A DNA stretch of 64,000 nucleotides, taken from NCBI GenBank assembly GCA_029891345.1, contig CM057002.1, positions 60,130,777 through 60,194,776 of the forward strand, in the 5' to 3' direction. A program made the position numbers and the translations under genes. Numbering within the stretch: the first letter of the stretch is position 1; every line of letters begins with the position of its first letter. Of this stretch, positions 36,152-46,638 are shown one piece after another. This DNA is from Dryococelus australis (lineage: Eukaryota; Arthropoda; Insecta; Phasmatodea; Phasmatidae). Under the pieces are notes generated by a model, which saw nothing but the letters and a program-made list of their open reading frames with translations, did not search any database and was not told where the DNA came from.

Positions 36152-36211
<60 letters not shown>
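36152..36211. repeat. (TA)n microsatellite
   Basis: About 29 TA units, separated by only about 70 bp of unique sequence from the previous tract. Confidence 0.95.
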
Positions 36212-36213
<2 letters not shown>

Positions 36214-37025
36214 GAGTCAGTCTCTTTCGCTGCGTGTTTGGAAATGCACTCTGTAGTTCTCGGCGACATCCGCTTGCAAAATTAACGAGCCTGAAAAATC
36301 TCTGGCCATATCTAATCAGCTTGAAACTCCGACCTTTGTCACACCAAGCGGACGTTTTCAGCGCTACATTACAACTAACTCGAATGAGCAAAGAAGTGTG
36401 AATTATAACCTACATAACGGTGTATAGGATCCATAGTACATAGCAATGAACAATTACTTTGTTTTCCGTGGTTTACACTATTATTGTTGTTTCCACGCCA
36501 TTTGCGAAACGCGTTTTCATTCCCTGCCACACTTATTTTAGTTGAGTTAGACGTGTATAATACCTAACTAGTAACCAGTGGACACTCAATGTGTGTGTAA
36601 ACATACTCGTTGCGGCCATTGAAAAGGTATTAAACGAGCAAGACGCAAGTTTTATTTGTAAAAATATTTTAAAACGTAAGAAACAATTACTTTATCATTA
36701 ATTACGTACTATGTTTGTGGTTTTAGAAAATGCGAAAATTTGTAACATCGTCATTTATGGGTATTTTTCCCAACGAGACTAAACCTCAGAAAATTGATCA
36801 TTTCTTAAAATAACATAACCGAATTACATATTTAGTGTTACTGAGTTAATAAGTAATATATTTAATACAATTTATATTTTAATTTGCTTGATACTGTTAC
36901 TGTCAGAATTCAGCAATATTATTTCGGTAAAAAACATAATTAATGGGCTGAGTCGTCTACACGGCCGTCTATGGGTGGTGAGAGGAAAAATAATGATAAG
37001 ACTGTGTAGGTTTGTTTAAATAAAT

Positions 37026-37269
37026 TTATTTCTTATTAGCACGCATCTCGTCACGTGACGTGGCACGTGATGATGACGCAATCGCCACGTCCGCATCTCG
37101 CCACTGCGTAGAATTGTCAACTTCTTCTTCATGTAACTCCGGAATGGATTGAGGTAGCCGAGTCATCCTTCCAGTATTAGATTTGTCTTGACGAGCACTA
37201 TTCGTGTTATTAATATCTGCAGTGTCTTTTTTTCGCTTAGCTCGTAATTTAACAATTTTGGTTTGTAAT
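37026..37269 (-). CDS. Candidate terminal exon of an unidentified gene
   Basis: The minus strand has a clear acceptor TTTTCATTTGCAG (37272-37270 = CAG), then 80 codons open to TAA at 37028-37026. An AATAAA overlaps the stop codon. The peptide is hydrophilic: LQTKIVKLRAKRKKDTADIN near the start, then MTRLPQSIPELHEEEVDN, and SRATSRDEMRANKK at the end. The acidic/basic, Ser/Asn-rich composition is typical of a disordered protein tail. The local base content is more GC-rich than its surroundings. I recognise no family. It may be the last exon of a gene nested in the phosphodiesterase intron, an alternative exon, or part of a decayed transposon gene. No upstream partner exon was found. Confidence 0.33.
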
Positions 37270-38599
37270 CTGCAAATGAAAATTAATATTGGTTAGGAAG
37301 TAACTACGTCTGTTTACTATTTATGATTATTGTTTAGTTACACTTTTTTTTTACGCACTGATTGACACGAGAATTTCTCCGATCAGTTTCGCAGCGTGGC
37401 TCCCACCGCGGCTTGATGACGTCAGAACGATAAGTTTGTGTGTGAAGCATGAAGCCGAAGGACCGACCTGCAAGTAGTATCGTGCATTAACATTTAACGT
37501 ACTGCTCATTCTCAACGCTTACACAACGAGAGAAAAATTTTGTGACTCTCACTTTCTGACCGTAAGGGCTGATCTGTAAGATGTCACGTCAAAAACTTCG
37601 CGCAACAAAACCTTCAATTTTTTCGTTTGTCCAGGTAGTTAATTAGGTAAAATCTTCCCCTCCTTTTTCTGACACGAATAGGTCTTCGTGTGATTCGTGT
37701 ACATTGAACAATTGAGGTAAGGAGGCCAGGCACTTGCTACAGCCGCTAAGATTCGGGTAGACCAATACTGCCAACAAATGGCAAGGAATGCGAAAATAAC
37801 ATTCATAACGACAGGGACTGAAATGAAAGTACTTTTATTAATATTTCAACTTCTTTCAATGTAAGTTTCAGATGTAGGCCTTTATTCAGTTATTTTTCCA
37901 AGTATATAAATAACCATTGAGTGTAGCCCTATATTCGATGAACTCAAAACTGACGTGCGCGTTTAAGTATTATACATTAAACAATTCCCGATAACTTTCC
38001 TGCCCGACCATTAAAACACAAATAATAAAAAAAGTTCACATTTTTCATTACTTACTCTGAAATTATCGTTTATATTTACTTTCAACAAACCCTTCCCAAG
38101 AGTTAATTAATTTTAGTTGGAGCTTTTATCGGAAGGGAAAGGGTTGCTTGGGGAGTCAAACAAGTTCTGTCGTTTATAAAGATATAAAAACCCCATTTTT
38201 AATGAACATTTTCGTTTGGTGTAATATAGATCACGAGAAACCTATACGTCGTAATTCTCGTGCAATACTAAAGAAACAACTTTTCATTTTGCCAAACGCT
38301 GTAGCGCCCTAATTTGTAATATCAAGATTATTGTAAATTCGGTGAAATTGAGGAAACATGTATATATTTATATGTAAATATGTATAATTGATACACGGAC
38401 GAATGTATTTGTATTAAAGGTTCGTTTTTTCTTTATCGATATCTCTCTATTTGCAAATATTTACGGCGTAAATTCAGAAAGCGTACACTTTATTTCAGTG
38501 TCTTTAGTTTTAATTGAAAATGTTGAAATATATATTTATTTTCTGTTTCTGATCCGCTAAACACATTTTACTCTTGCTGCTGTTGTTTATTTGATCTTT

Positions 38600-38813
38600 A
38601 CCGGGCGAGGTGGCGCAGCGGTAACGCACTGGACCCGTATTCGATTCCCGGCCCGGCCATTCTGATTTCGGCCTTCCATGGTTTTCCGAAATCACTCCAG
38701 ATGAATGCTGGGATGGGTCCCTGACAAAAGGAATCTGCCATGGCCTTTGTCAGGTCCAATTATTCTCCAATCCCTCTTGCCTGCGCAACATGCACCGTTG
38801 AGCACACCTACCA
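38600..38813 (+). mobile_element. tRNA-derived SINE with perfect 13-bp target duplication
   Basis: The head reads GGGCGAGGTGGCGCAGCGGT (A-box) and GATTCCCGGCCC (B-box, partly deleted). The body includes CCGAAATCACTCCAGATGAA and GCTGGGATGGGTCC, a tail known from widespread polyneopteran SINEs (recalled). The flanks TTATTTGATCTTT at 38587-38599 and 38814-38826 are identical over 13 bp, marking the insertion exactly. It lies about 730 bp from exon B. Confidence 0.85.
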
Positions 38814-39540
38814 TTATTTGATCTTTCTTTCGCCAAAGTGTAGCTGAGGGACATACTAAAAACAAGTGTTTTTCAGTGTCAGAGAAGGATGGCGAATGGG
38901 GTTAAATCATCCAAGTGTCACCCTAGGAGCGTCCCATACAACCGCAGGAGCATGCCAAATCACGGAACTGCATTTTAGTAGCCCATTTTTAGTTATAATT
39001 TTTTCGCTAGAGAAAAGTTAAAATGGCAACATGCAGTCAAACCTAGTCAGCATAGTCCATTATTACTTTCCATTTCTGATGATATTTCATTGGAGGAAGC
39101 AGTTTAGTGAATAAGTTCTTCCAAAATAGGCAAGAATTCAGCATTGTAGCATGAGTATCATCATAAATAAAGACTGACCGAAATAATTAATGAAAACGAA
39201 GTGGCTACACAGCGCGCAAATCATCTGAAACACATGCACATATACGTACACACACAAATTTCTGTTTTCGGATTTCTATCATAACTTAGCTATAATTATT
39301 TTGAAGTGAATTAGTATAGGAGGATGACGTGATACAACCGGAGACATCTAAGCAGTACAGCCACTCTGGGCATCTCACGAGAGAGACGAGCTTTATACTG
39401 ATTTATGCTTAACGCTTGTGAAGATTACAGCTAACAGCTGAAGTCTCCTTCAGCTTGCTGACGATTGTTCTCATTTAATCAACCCTCCTATGCCAACCTT
39501 ATTTTTGTATCTTTGCAAATTGTTGTTCCATAAGACTTAC

Positions 39541-39578
39541 CTTCCAGCGGGATAAACTCGTCTTGCGGCCGTTTTTAG
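39541..39578 (-). CDS. Exon B (38-nt microexon) of the PDE10-type phosphodiesterase
   Basis: This is a 38-nt minus-strand exon between acceptor TCTCTTACAG (ending 39579) and consensus donor AAG|GTAAGTC (39541/39540). Exon A ends with one codon base (G). Exon B begins CT, which gives GCT (Ala), and then reads KNGRKTSLSRWK in frame, ending at phase 0. That is the phase exon C needs for its FCVHADKR start. From memory, insect orthologs carry a very similar RKTSLSRWKFCVHADKR segment before GAF-A; this is recall, not a search. The peptide is basic with a possible kinase-type site (RKTS), so it may be a regulatory linker; that is inference. The exon is far too short to be called by ORF length and rests on splice sites, phase and peptide continuity. 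Confidence 0.78.
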
Positions 39579-41224
39579 CTGTAAGAGAAAAAAAAAATTA
39601 CTTTCATTTAAAACTTCGACATAGGTAACCAATTTAAAAAATGAGATATCACATGCAACACGTTTTCTAGGCAGTTTGTAAACAGACACGCATTACATAC
39701 TATCCTCGTTAAAAAAAAAAACACTTTTAGCTAGGCCAGTGATGATTATTACAACTTCAAAGCTTTCTAATAAGTAAAATTGTGTAACTTATAAATGCCG
39801 GTAATTTGAAGCGTGCAGGCTGTTTGTCAGGGAACTTGCGTATTAATTTAATGTGAGAATTTTTTTTAAGTTGGAAGTTAAAAAAGGCGACTTGTTGCTG
39901 AACTGAATAGTCCGATGAACCGCTGTATGAGGTCACCACAGTGCTGAAGCCAATCAGAGGGTTTGAGTTACGAACCTAACTGAGAGATCGTTTTACAGGA
40001 AGTTTTACTTTGAAGTTATGTTATATTTAGAGTTACGACTTATTTCCACGCATTGAGTGAGTGGTCTTTATGAACAGAAATTTGTTTGCATATTCATGCG
40101 CATCAGGCGGCTTTTCTTTGCTTAATATGAAACTTTGACGCGAAATTTGACATTGCATTGAACAAGAGGAGTAAGCTCCTTTTCTTCTTAAACTCTTCAA
40201 GAGATTAAAATTTAATGGTGTCTCAAGATTGCGCGTGATGAAGTTATATAGAGGAAAATTGCGTGTCTGCAAATCATACGAAAATTATTATTAAAATGTG
40301 TGAATAAGTCATTATAATGGAAACGATCTACAGACAAATCGATTTGGACAAGAATGTGTCAATGATGCACTATATAATTTTTAAAATATAGAAAACTTGA
40401 TGTATTTGACATAATAACAAAATACGTCGATAATTCAAAGATAAGTTTTTGAGCTAGTAATTTTTTTTTTTTTTGACTCGTACAACAAAACTTTTGAAAT
40501 ATATACATATAGGCCTCTATGTTTGCTTTTGAAAACATTAATATGTTCTTGCAACATATTGGGTGGTATGTTATCAGAATACTACTTAACACTATGAGTA
40601 ATACACATTAAGGTTTAAGAAATCTTATGTTGGCATGCAATTAAAAATTATTCATTTAATCTGTCAATCATTCCGTTAATCAACAGAGTTATAATGCTTA
40701 TTTGAGCCAATTAATAATATTGTAGTAATAACTGGGAAAACCAAAAGTGACTAATATTACGTTATATTCGTGCCAACACGTGTCACTGATTTTCATTATC
40801 AAAACTTATATTAATATATATTTGTCGTGCAAGTTTTCTTTTCTAAGGTTGTAATGTTGATTTCATGAATGCATAATGAAAATTATTTTTAAATGTAGGC
40901 ATTTATCAAAATAAAATAGTTGTTTTAATATAAGTTACGCAACCAGCACTGTGGACTAAGGTTTCAATATTACAGAAGTTGCTGTCGGCGAAAATTTCAA
41001 CACGATCAGGAAGAAATTTCTATTCTGTTAGGTAACTGTCATCTCACGATGCATTCAGCTAGTATAGTGATTGAGGAACAAAGCAAATGGAATATTCACG
41101 GTGTTTTTTAAAGTGCCGTGTTCTAACGGAAAGACGCGCAAGAAACTTCGTGTTAGGTCATAAACGTTCCTCTGTTTGCACAGTTTTATAAACACGAGAC
41201 GCGTCTGCGCCCTATCACAATTGA

Positions 41225-41264
41225 CCCCGTTATTCAACGCGAACTTTTGCGTTGAATAACGGGG
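41225..41264. repeat. Perfect 16-bp inverted repeat (hairpin)
   Basis: CCCCGTTATTCAACGC and its exact complement GCGTTGAATAACGGGG are separated by 8 bases (GAACTTTT). A third part copy, GTTGAATAACGG, follows at 41264-41275. Confidence 0.9.
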
Positions 41265-41734
41265 TTGAATAACGGAATGCTTCAGGAGAAATTCTCACTA
41301 ATTTATCAATGTTTTAAAAAGTTTGTTACGAAACCTGTTCGCGTATCTGTACGCCACGGACATGTGACAGCCCGCAATACAAACAACATTGTGTATCTCG
41401 TAGATAAATAATTTGGTAGTTTTGATAGCAACCTAAAACAAATTCTGCCCAGTACTATGTATAGGCTATTCTAACAATCGCATTAACTGGCATGCTGCCC
41501 GTTAAGTTGGCAGCGACACAGGAAAAATAGTTATATTAACGTCGGTTAAAAAAAATGTGGCGTTTAATTTTCTCTACAATGATTTAATTTCAGTTTGTAT
41601 AATTTTGTTTTATGCATAAAATAAAAAGAAATATCACATTAATATATCATGTTCACGTCCTTACGAACTCGTCAGTTAAACTAGATCAGGGCATGAATAA
41701 AGATACCATGTCCCTGGCAACATCTTAATAATCT

Positions 41735-42005
41735 TAATTTTAATCTTAATAATATTATATATGCGAACGTTTGTATGTTTGTTCGCTACTCAATCACGTC
41801 CTAACGGCTCGACGGATTTGGATGAAATTTGGTACATGGGAAGATTATATTCTGGACTAGTACAAAGGGCACTTTTCATCCCGGAAAAACGAACAGTTTC
41901 TTAGGGAATGTAGGAAGTAGGCCACCAACCATTAAGTAGACCACTTGGTCATTATAATTAAGGTTTGAGTTTTACACGCGGGTGAAGCCGCGGGCATCAG
42001 GTAGT
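41735..42005 (+). repeat. Interspersed repeat with conserved core and GAAGCCGCGGGC tail
   Basis: It contains CTCAATCACGTCCTAACGGC, GATTTGGATGAAATTTGGTA, ATCCCGGAAAAACGAACAG and the tail GGTGAAGCCGCGGGCATCAG. This combination recurs widely in arthropod genomes as the 3' end of a retroelement-like repeat (from memory; class not certain). The 5' side is an AATCTT-rich tract. No coding frame is present. Confidence 0.5.
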
Positions 42006-42180
42006 TATTTCTGTACATGGCTGAAGGTTACTAAACAGAAACGACTGCATAACATGAGCACGGCTTATAAAATGTTACATTAAGTGTTAAGAACGTTGGT
42101 CACAGATTTGCCACGTCAAAGGATAAGCGTAATAATAAAGTGCGGATAGTATGTATGGTATTTTCCCCTTCTCCTATAGA

Positions 42181-42947
42181 ACACTCTACAAAATGTCTTT
42201 GTGCTTTTACAAGAAAAACCCTTGGAAACCCAGTAGCCAAGAAAATCCTTTTTTAAAAACTGAAAATAGTTTTCTTGTAAAATCTGCAAAACATTTCTTT
42301 GTAATATTACAAATGGTTACGATGTATTACAACTGACATTGAGAAGTGTAAATTATATATTTTTTCCTCTAAAAAATGTAATAAATTAGTAACAGAACTA
42401 AAAAAAAGCATTTAAAACATAATTTACAAAAAAAAATATCATACCTCGCCGGCACGGTGATTAGAACTCGCATATTTAAGTTATACGGTTAAGAAGAATA
42501 GGTGCCTTTTTTTTTTTGAGTTAAGGGAATTGGACGCCTCTTAACAACGGGATATTAAGAGTCGATTTAAGAGTTATGTTTAACTAGGAAACACTAATAA
42601 ATAATAAATAATACGGTCACGTTTTATTGAACTTGTCGTTTTATTATGATTATTTGAGTTGTTTCAAGTGTTTTACGTAATTCAAACTTGCAATGCATTT
42701 CTTTTTTCACCCGTAGTTTTTGCAAAAACAGCTTTATACGATTTTACATTGTTGAGTGTCCGCCATTTTGTTGAAGCTAGTGGATACGGCTCAGTATAGT
42801 ACAAATATTTCCTAAGGTCTATTACGAACATGGACCTTGTAGTTTTACAAACGAGTAGTTTTACAAGAATAATCTCTGTACTGTTACAAACATTTATTAA
42901 ATTACAAACAAATTCTCAGTAAAAATTACAAAAAAATTTTAGAGTGT
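42181..42947. mobile_element. Foldback element with TTACAA/TTGTAA internal motifs
   Basis: It starts ACACTCTACAAAATGTC and ends TTTTAGAGTGT, inverted ends. Both arms repeat TTACAA and TTGTAA words many times (42205-42335 and 42835-42930), giving many alternative stems. No protein is encoded. It shares its terminal ACACTCTA with 5097-6101 and 57657 onward, but its internal motif is different. Confidence 0.6.
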
Positions 42948-43174
42948 AACTTTACTACTCTTGTTAAGGTAGAAAGATGTCAAATTTTGATGTAAATGTG
43001 GCAAATTCGCTTGGTATCCACACATAAACTTTTTATACTTGCTGACAAATATTCGAATACATATTGTTCAGCAAATTTTACTGGCTTTATGTTTTAACAA
43101 AAGGAACCTTAAGCTCGATGTGGAAATGATCTGTTTAATTTTTAAAAGTATGTACCGTGTGGAATATTCTTTTG

Positions 43175-43244
43175 CGAGAGTAGGACAGTGACTTTTTTTT
43201 CTAAGGTTGATTAGAAAAGAGCTCAGTTGATCGTGAGCAGCCTT
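43175..43244 (+). mobile_element. 3' fragment of subfamily A MITE
   Basis: It matches the last 60-70 bases of copies at 10790-10854 and 51090-51153 (CAGTGACTTTTTTTCTAAGG, then GATCGTGAGCAGCCTT). It ends at the TA (43245-43246) shared with the next MITE. Confidence 0.7.
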
Positions 43245-43246
43245 TA

Positions 43247-43486
43247 TAGGCTATTCACGGTAAAGTGATCACTTTTGAAAGCCTCTCCTTTGGAATAATA
43301 TTCAATAGATATTTTTTATTTTACCATTAAAGGTTAATTTCAGAGTGCGATGGGATATACGCACTGCGTATGTTACCTACATATCAACATTTATTTTAAA
43401 AATGTGGTTAAAGGATAAAAAAAAAATGGCTGAAAGAAAAAAGTAACAAGGACCTGAGAAGTGCTCACTTTACGATGAACGGCCTA
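43247..43486 (+). mobile_element. TA-flanked MITE, subfamily B, abutting the exon A splice donor
   Basis: The ends are TAGGCTATTCACGGTAAAGT and ACTTTACGATGAACGGCCTA. TA flanks lie at 43245-43246 and 43487-43488. The right flank TA is also intron bases +2 and +3 of the exon A donor on the minus strand (G at 43489, T at 43488, A at 43487). The element supplies every intron base from +4 onward. It has internal homology to 55880-56115 (GGCTGAAAGAAAAAAGTAAC versus the inverse GTTACTTTTTCCTTTCAGCC). Confidence 0.82.
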
Positions 43487-43489
43487 TAC

Positions 43490-43678
43490 CTGGGGCGCCG
43501 GTTGAGTCGGGGCGCTTCTTGGCGCGCTGCATGCTGCGGATCATCCAGCGCTCCAGCTGCTCCAGCGGCACCTCCTCCAGCACCCACTGCTCCAGGAAGT
43601 CCGGCCGCGCAGACAGGAACCTCCGCACCAGGACCTCGCTCGCCAGAGCCTCCCCTTCGTTGCCGCCGGCCGACGTCG
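43490..43678 (-). CDS. Exon A of a PDE10-type dual-GAF cyclic nucleotide phosphodiesterase (N-terminal exon)
   Basis: This is an internal coding exon of 189 nt on the minus strand. It is strongly GC-rich in an AT-rich setting and fully open. The acceptor is ...TGTGTTGCAG at 43681-43679 and the donor is CAG|GTATAG at 43490/43489. It starts with the last two bases of a codon and ends with one spare base. The peptide contains FLSARPDFLEQWVLEEV followed by LERWMIRSMQRAKKRPDS. This resembles the short N-terminal helical segment before GAF-A in PDE10 and PDE11, where human PDE10A has a similar pattern (HPQVLDEF...VEKWLKRK). The family hydrolyses cAMP and/or cGMP in the cytosol; GAF domains bind cyclic nucleotides. 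The exon carrying the start codon is not identified. The donor lacks the usual G at +5 because a MITE begins at +4. PDE11 or PDE5 is the alternative family. Confidence 0.82.
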
Positions 43679-45898
43679 CTGCAACACAGAACACCACGCC
43701 ACGGGTTTATCCTCAGTTATTCGCTAATTTCACGTTTTCGTTGAGTTTCGAAAGCTCTCGAAACGAATAAAACCTTCGAGAAAGTCATAATTCGTCACAG
43801 CCCTCCGAGGCTTCGCCAATGTTCGGGTTTTCGTTAGCGAAAGCAGGGTGGCAACACTGCGCACATGAACATTAAGAGTTATATGGGCCTGCAGGTTTTT
43901 TTTTTTTTTTTTTTTTTTTGTGAAATAGTTGTTTACGCGGATACGCGTATCTCGGTAAATAAATGTTCTGCAAATACGACTTCTTGTCAGAAAAAGATAA
44001 ACAATATTTATCTACGTCCCTAGTATTTTACGTGTCTCATATTTAGTATATTCTTGGAGAAAAAAAAATTAGTGAATATGCCTATACAATTTCCTTAAGT
44101 GGCAAGAGAAAAGTACAAAGATACGGGTGTAGTTTAATCTGTGGTCTTTCATCGCGTGTAATATAACATCTATGTCACAGATCTAATTTACACAGTACAG
44201 CGTCACGACGGAAACTATACACGCCTTGCGCGTAGGAGAGATGAGGCGCTAGGCGTGCGTGTTAGTGTCGCCCGTATCACTCACTCGCTTCTTGACCTTG
44301 GACGCGCAGCTCCAACTAACTGTTACCTGTTTTAGGAGACTTTGTTCGTAAATTATGAATAACTAATATATTTTGTTTGCTTTTGGCGTGTTTTAAATAT
44401 TAGTATTAAATACATAATGTGTTATAAGAAAAAGGAATATTTCGTTTGTCAAGCGTGTCAAATTTGCTGACGATCTCGTACTATCTTGTAACTCAGCTAT
44501 ACATGTGATCTATTACACACAAATGCGCTTTAATTTCATTTGCACTAAGTTGAAACAGACTCGCATGTACGCTGATAAGACAGAGCAGACAGAACTTTGG
44601 TTGTTACATGTCCGAATATTTTTCTCAGTGACTATTTTGCTGTTTGGCTGCAAGCTATTTACGAACAAGCATTTCCCTCGGTTATTTATAATACCAAGAT
44701 TATAAAATACGCGATTGGCAAGAAACAAGACACTGTCGTGTTTCTTGTGGACTGTATTAATATCAATACATGACTTTTCACTCGATTATTTTCAAGAGAA
44801 AATATTTTGGTTGTAAACCACCAAGAATTATCTACTGTTTAGCGCTGCCTATCTTGTGATTAACGAACTACATTTTGAAAGCAAATTTTTTTTAAATAAA
44901 ACCATTGTGTTTATGTTCTCTTATTTCATTATAAACATTTGTAATAATCTAATAAATTCCTTCACAATAGCCAGCCTACGCTGCTGCTTAGATAGTTCAC
45001 AAATTAAAACAAAAAGGTTGACAGGTGCTTTAAAATTTTTCTTTCAGAAATATGTATTTTTATGTTCCTGTAATGCATAAAGGCACATACATTACATCAT
45101 CTTATTTCCCAAAAAAAAAATATGTTACACACACCAGCCAAGTTTTTATAATAAATCTCGGTAACGAAGGCCCGAACGGCTTCGTTTTCGTTTAGAGTTT
45201 CTGAACGAACATAGTGGCGTCAAACGAACACTAAAATGCGGTTAGAATAGCTCCTTTCGTTAGGAAACGAAAATTCGAGGAATCATGAAAAAAAAATTTT
45301 GTCGAGAGGAAACGAAATGAATAAACGTAGAATAAGCTCCCAGACCACCGACACGCCCGACCTGGTTGACGCACCTAGACTCTGGTCTATCCGCTCTTTC
45401 TGCCACACTTTTCGAGCCGAACCTTTGGAAAAATACCCCATGTATGACGTGCTTTGTTAAGCCATGTATAGAGATGATGGTTTGTCGCAGGAAAAGTTGG
45501 TTATTTGCTAGGATTCAACGTGCCGTACATTTGTCCGACCGTTTTCTTTCTTTATTGGCTGTCATGCATGTACAAAGCTACTATCCCATTTCACTGGGTC
45601 AATGAGGATTCTGATACTACGAGGCAGAACTTTCGTGATTGGTCTGCAAACAAACTTAGCGGAGTCAAACCCTTGATCATCCAATCATAAAAGAATAAAC
45701 TAGTTAGAGTGTTATAGATGGTATGTCGGCACAAAAAGTGTTCGCGATTTTCCATCATCTCTAGCCATGTATTACAAGCGTTTTATATTTCTGTGAACAT
45801 GAAAGTACCTTATTTCTTGTTAAATTTAACAAGTTATAGTATTTATTTTGTAACTAATATAATAAACAAAGGGAAAATATGTTTGATGGTAATGCCTA

Positions 45899-46324
45899 AA
45901 GGCTGTTCACGATCAAATGAGCACTTTTGAAATCAACCGTAGATAAAAGTCACTACCCCTACATGCAAATATTTAAATCCGGGGCAATGAGTGATATGCG
46001 CCTTGTAAAGTTGGTAACGATGGAGGGGAATTATTTCCATGTCTTAACGTCGAATTAAAAGTGTTTGGTAACCATTTGTGACAACACAACATTTTTGTTT
46101 AGCTTTCTGTTTTTTTTTTTAACGCCCCGAACTGTAAAAATGTGCAGATTTGATATATATTTACTTTTCTAATAATTGCTCAGTTCCACTTGACCGATGC
46201 ACGAATAAAGTGATGAGGCCCACGACAATGTTAATTTTACATAAGCTAAAAGAATACACAGCGTGCTTACAAGTAGATCTTAAGCAGGGCTTTCAAAAGT
46301 GCTCATTTTACCATGAACAGCCTA
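45899..46324 (-). mobile_element. TA-flanked MITE, subfamily A (copy 2)
   Basis: It starts AAGGCTGTTCACGATCAAAT and ends ATTTTACCATGAACAGCCTA. TA flanks are 45897-45898 and 46325-46326. Orientation is opposite to 10439-10854, as shown by AGATCTTAAGCAGGGC at its right side. Confidence 0.82.
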
Positions 46325-46358
46325 TAGTAAGAAATAATTATGATGCAAAATACACTGA

Positions 46359-46638
46359 GTGAGCATAAATACAGTCCGTTGGCCTTGTGGTGTAATTTTC
46401 TAAGCTTTGGTTGTATGAGAAGGAGAAATATCCTGGACGTAGAACTTCAGCAGGGCTTCAGAAAAGTTGTAAGTACCCGTGAATGGAGTATACAGCCCAT
46501 TCGCTGTTACTTCTAACTTTCCTGGAGCCGTGCTGAAGTTCTACGTCCAGGATATTCCTCTGCCTCTGCAAACAAAGCTTTACAGAGTCTGGGAAATTAC
46601 ACCAAAGGGACAACACACAGCATTCCTGCGCACTCACT
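46359..46638. mobile_element. Palindromic MITE with arms of over 110 bp
   Basis: The arms 46359-46490 and about 46500-46638 are inverted copies sharing ATCCTGGACGTAGAACTTC and GGTGTAATTTTC/GAAATTACACC. It is separated from the previous MITE by only about 30 bp. A single-arm relative lies at 16232-16386. Confidence 0.75.

Larger units (their letters stand above)
16146..39540 (-). other. Intron between exons B and C (about 23.4 kb)
   Basis: It is bounded by the exon B donor GTAAGTC (39540 downward) and the exon C acceptor TTGCAG (16146-16148). It is packed with mobile DNA listed separately: a palindromic-MITE copy, LINE end, mariner-type elements, a MITE, a Polinton-like element and a SINE. 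I recognise nothing in 16387-18540, 20888-22589, 22911-23738, 23890-24265, 33681-35995, 36212-37025, 37270-38599 and 38814-39540. A short run resembling the insect telomere motif (CCTAA, two to three units) occurs at 35556-35582 but is too short to mean much. Confidence 0.6.
39579..43489 (-). other. Intron between exons A and B (about 3.9 kb)
   Basis: It starts at the exon A donor (43489-43488) and ends at the exon B acceptor (39581-39579). It contains a 16-bp perfect hairpin, an interspersed repeat with a conserved core, a foldback element and two abutting MITE copies, all listed separately. 39579-41224 and 42948-43174 hold AT-rich sequence without recognisable features. An exon A to exon B join restores one continuous frame. 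Confidence 0.65.

Noticed and set aside
35976-36391. Two minus-strand open frames rich in (IY)n
   Set aside because: Translation of (TA)n microsatellites.
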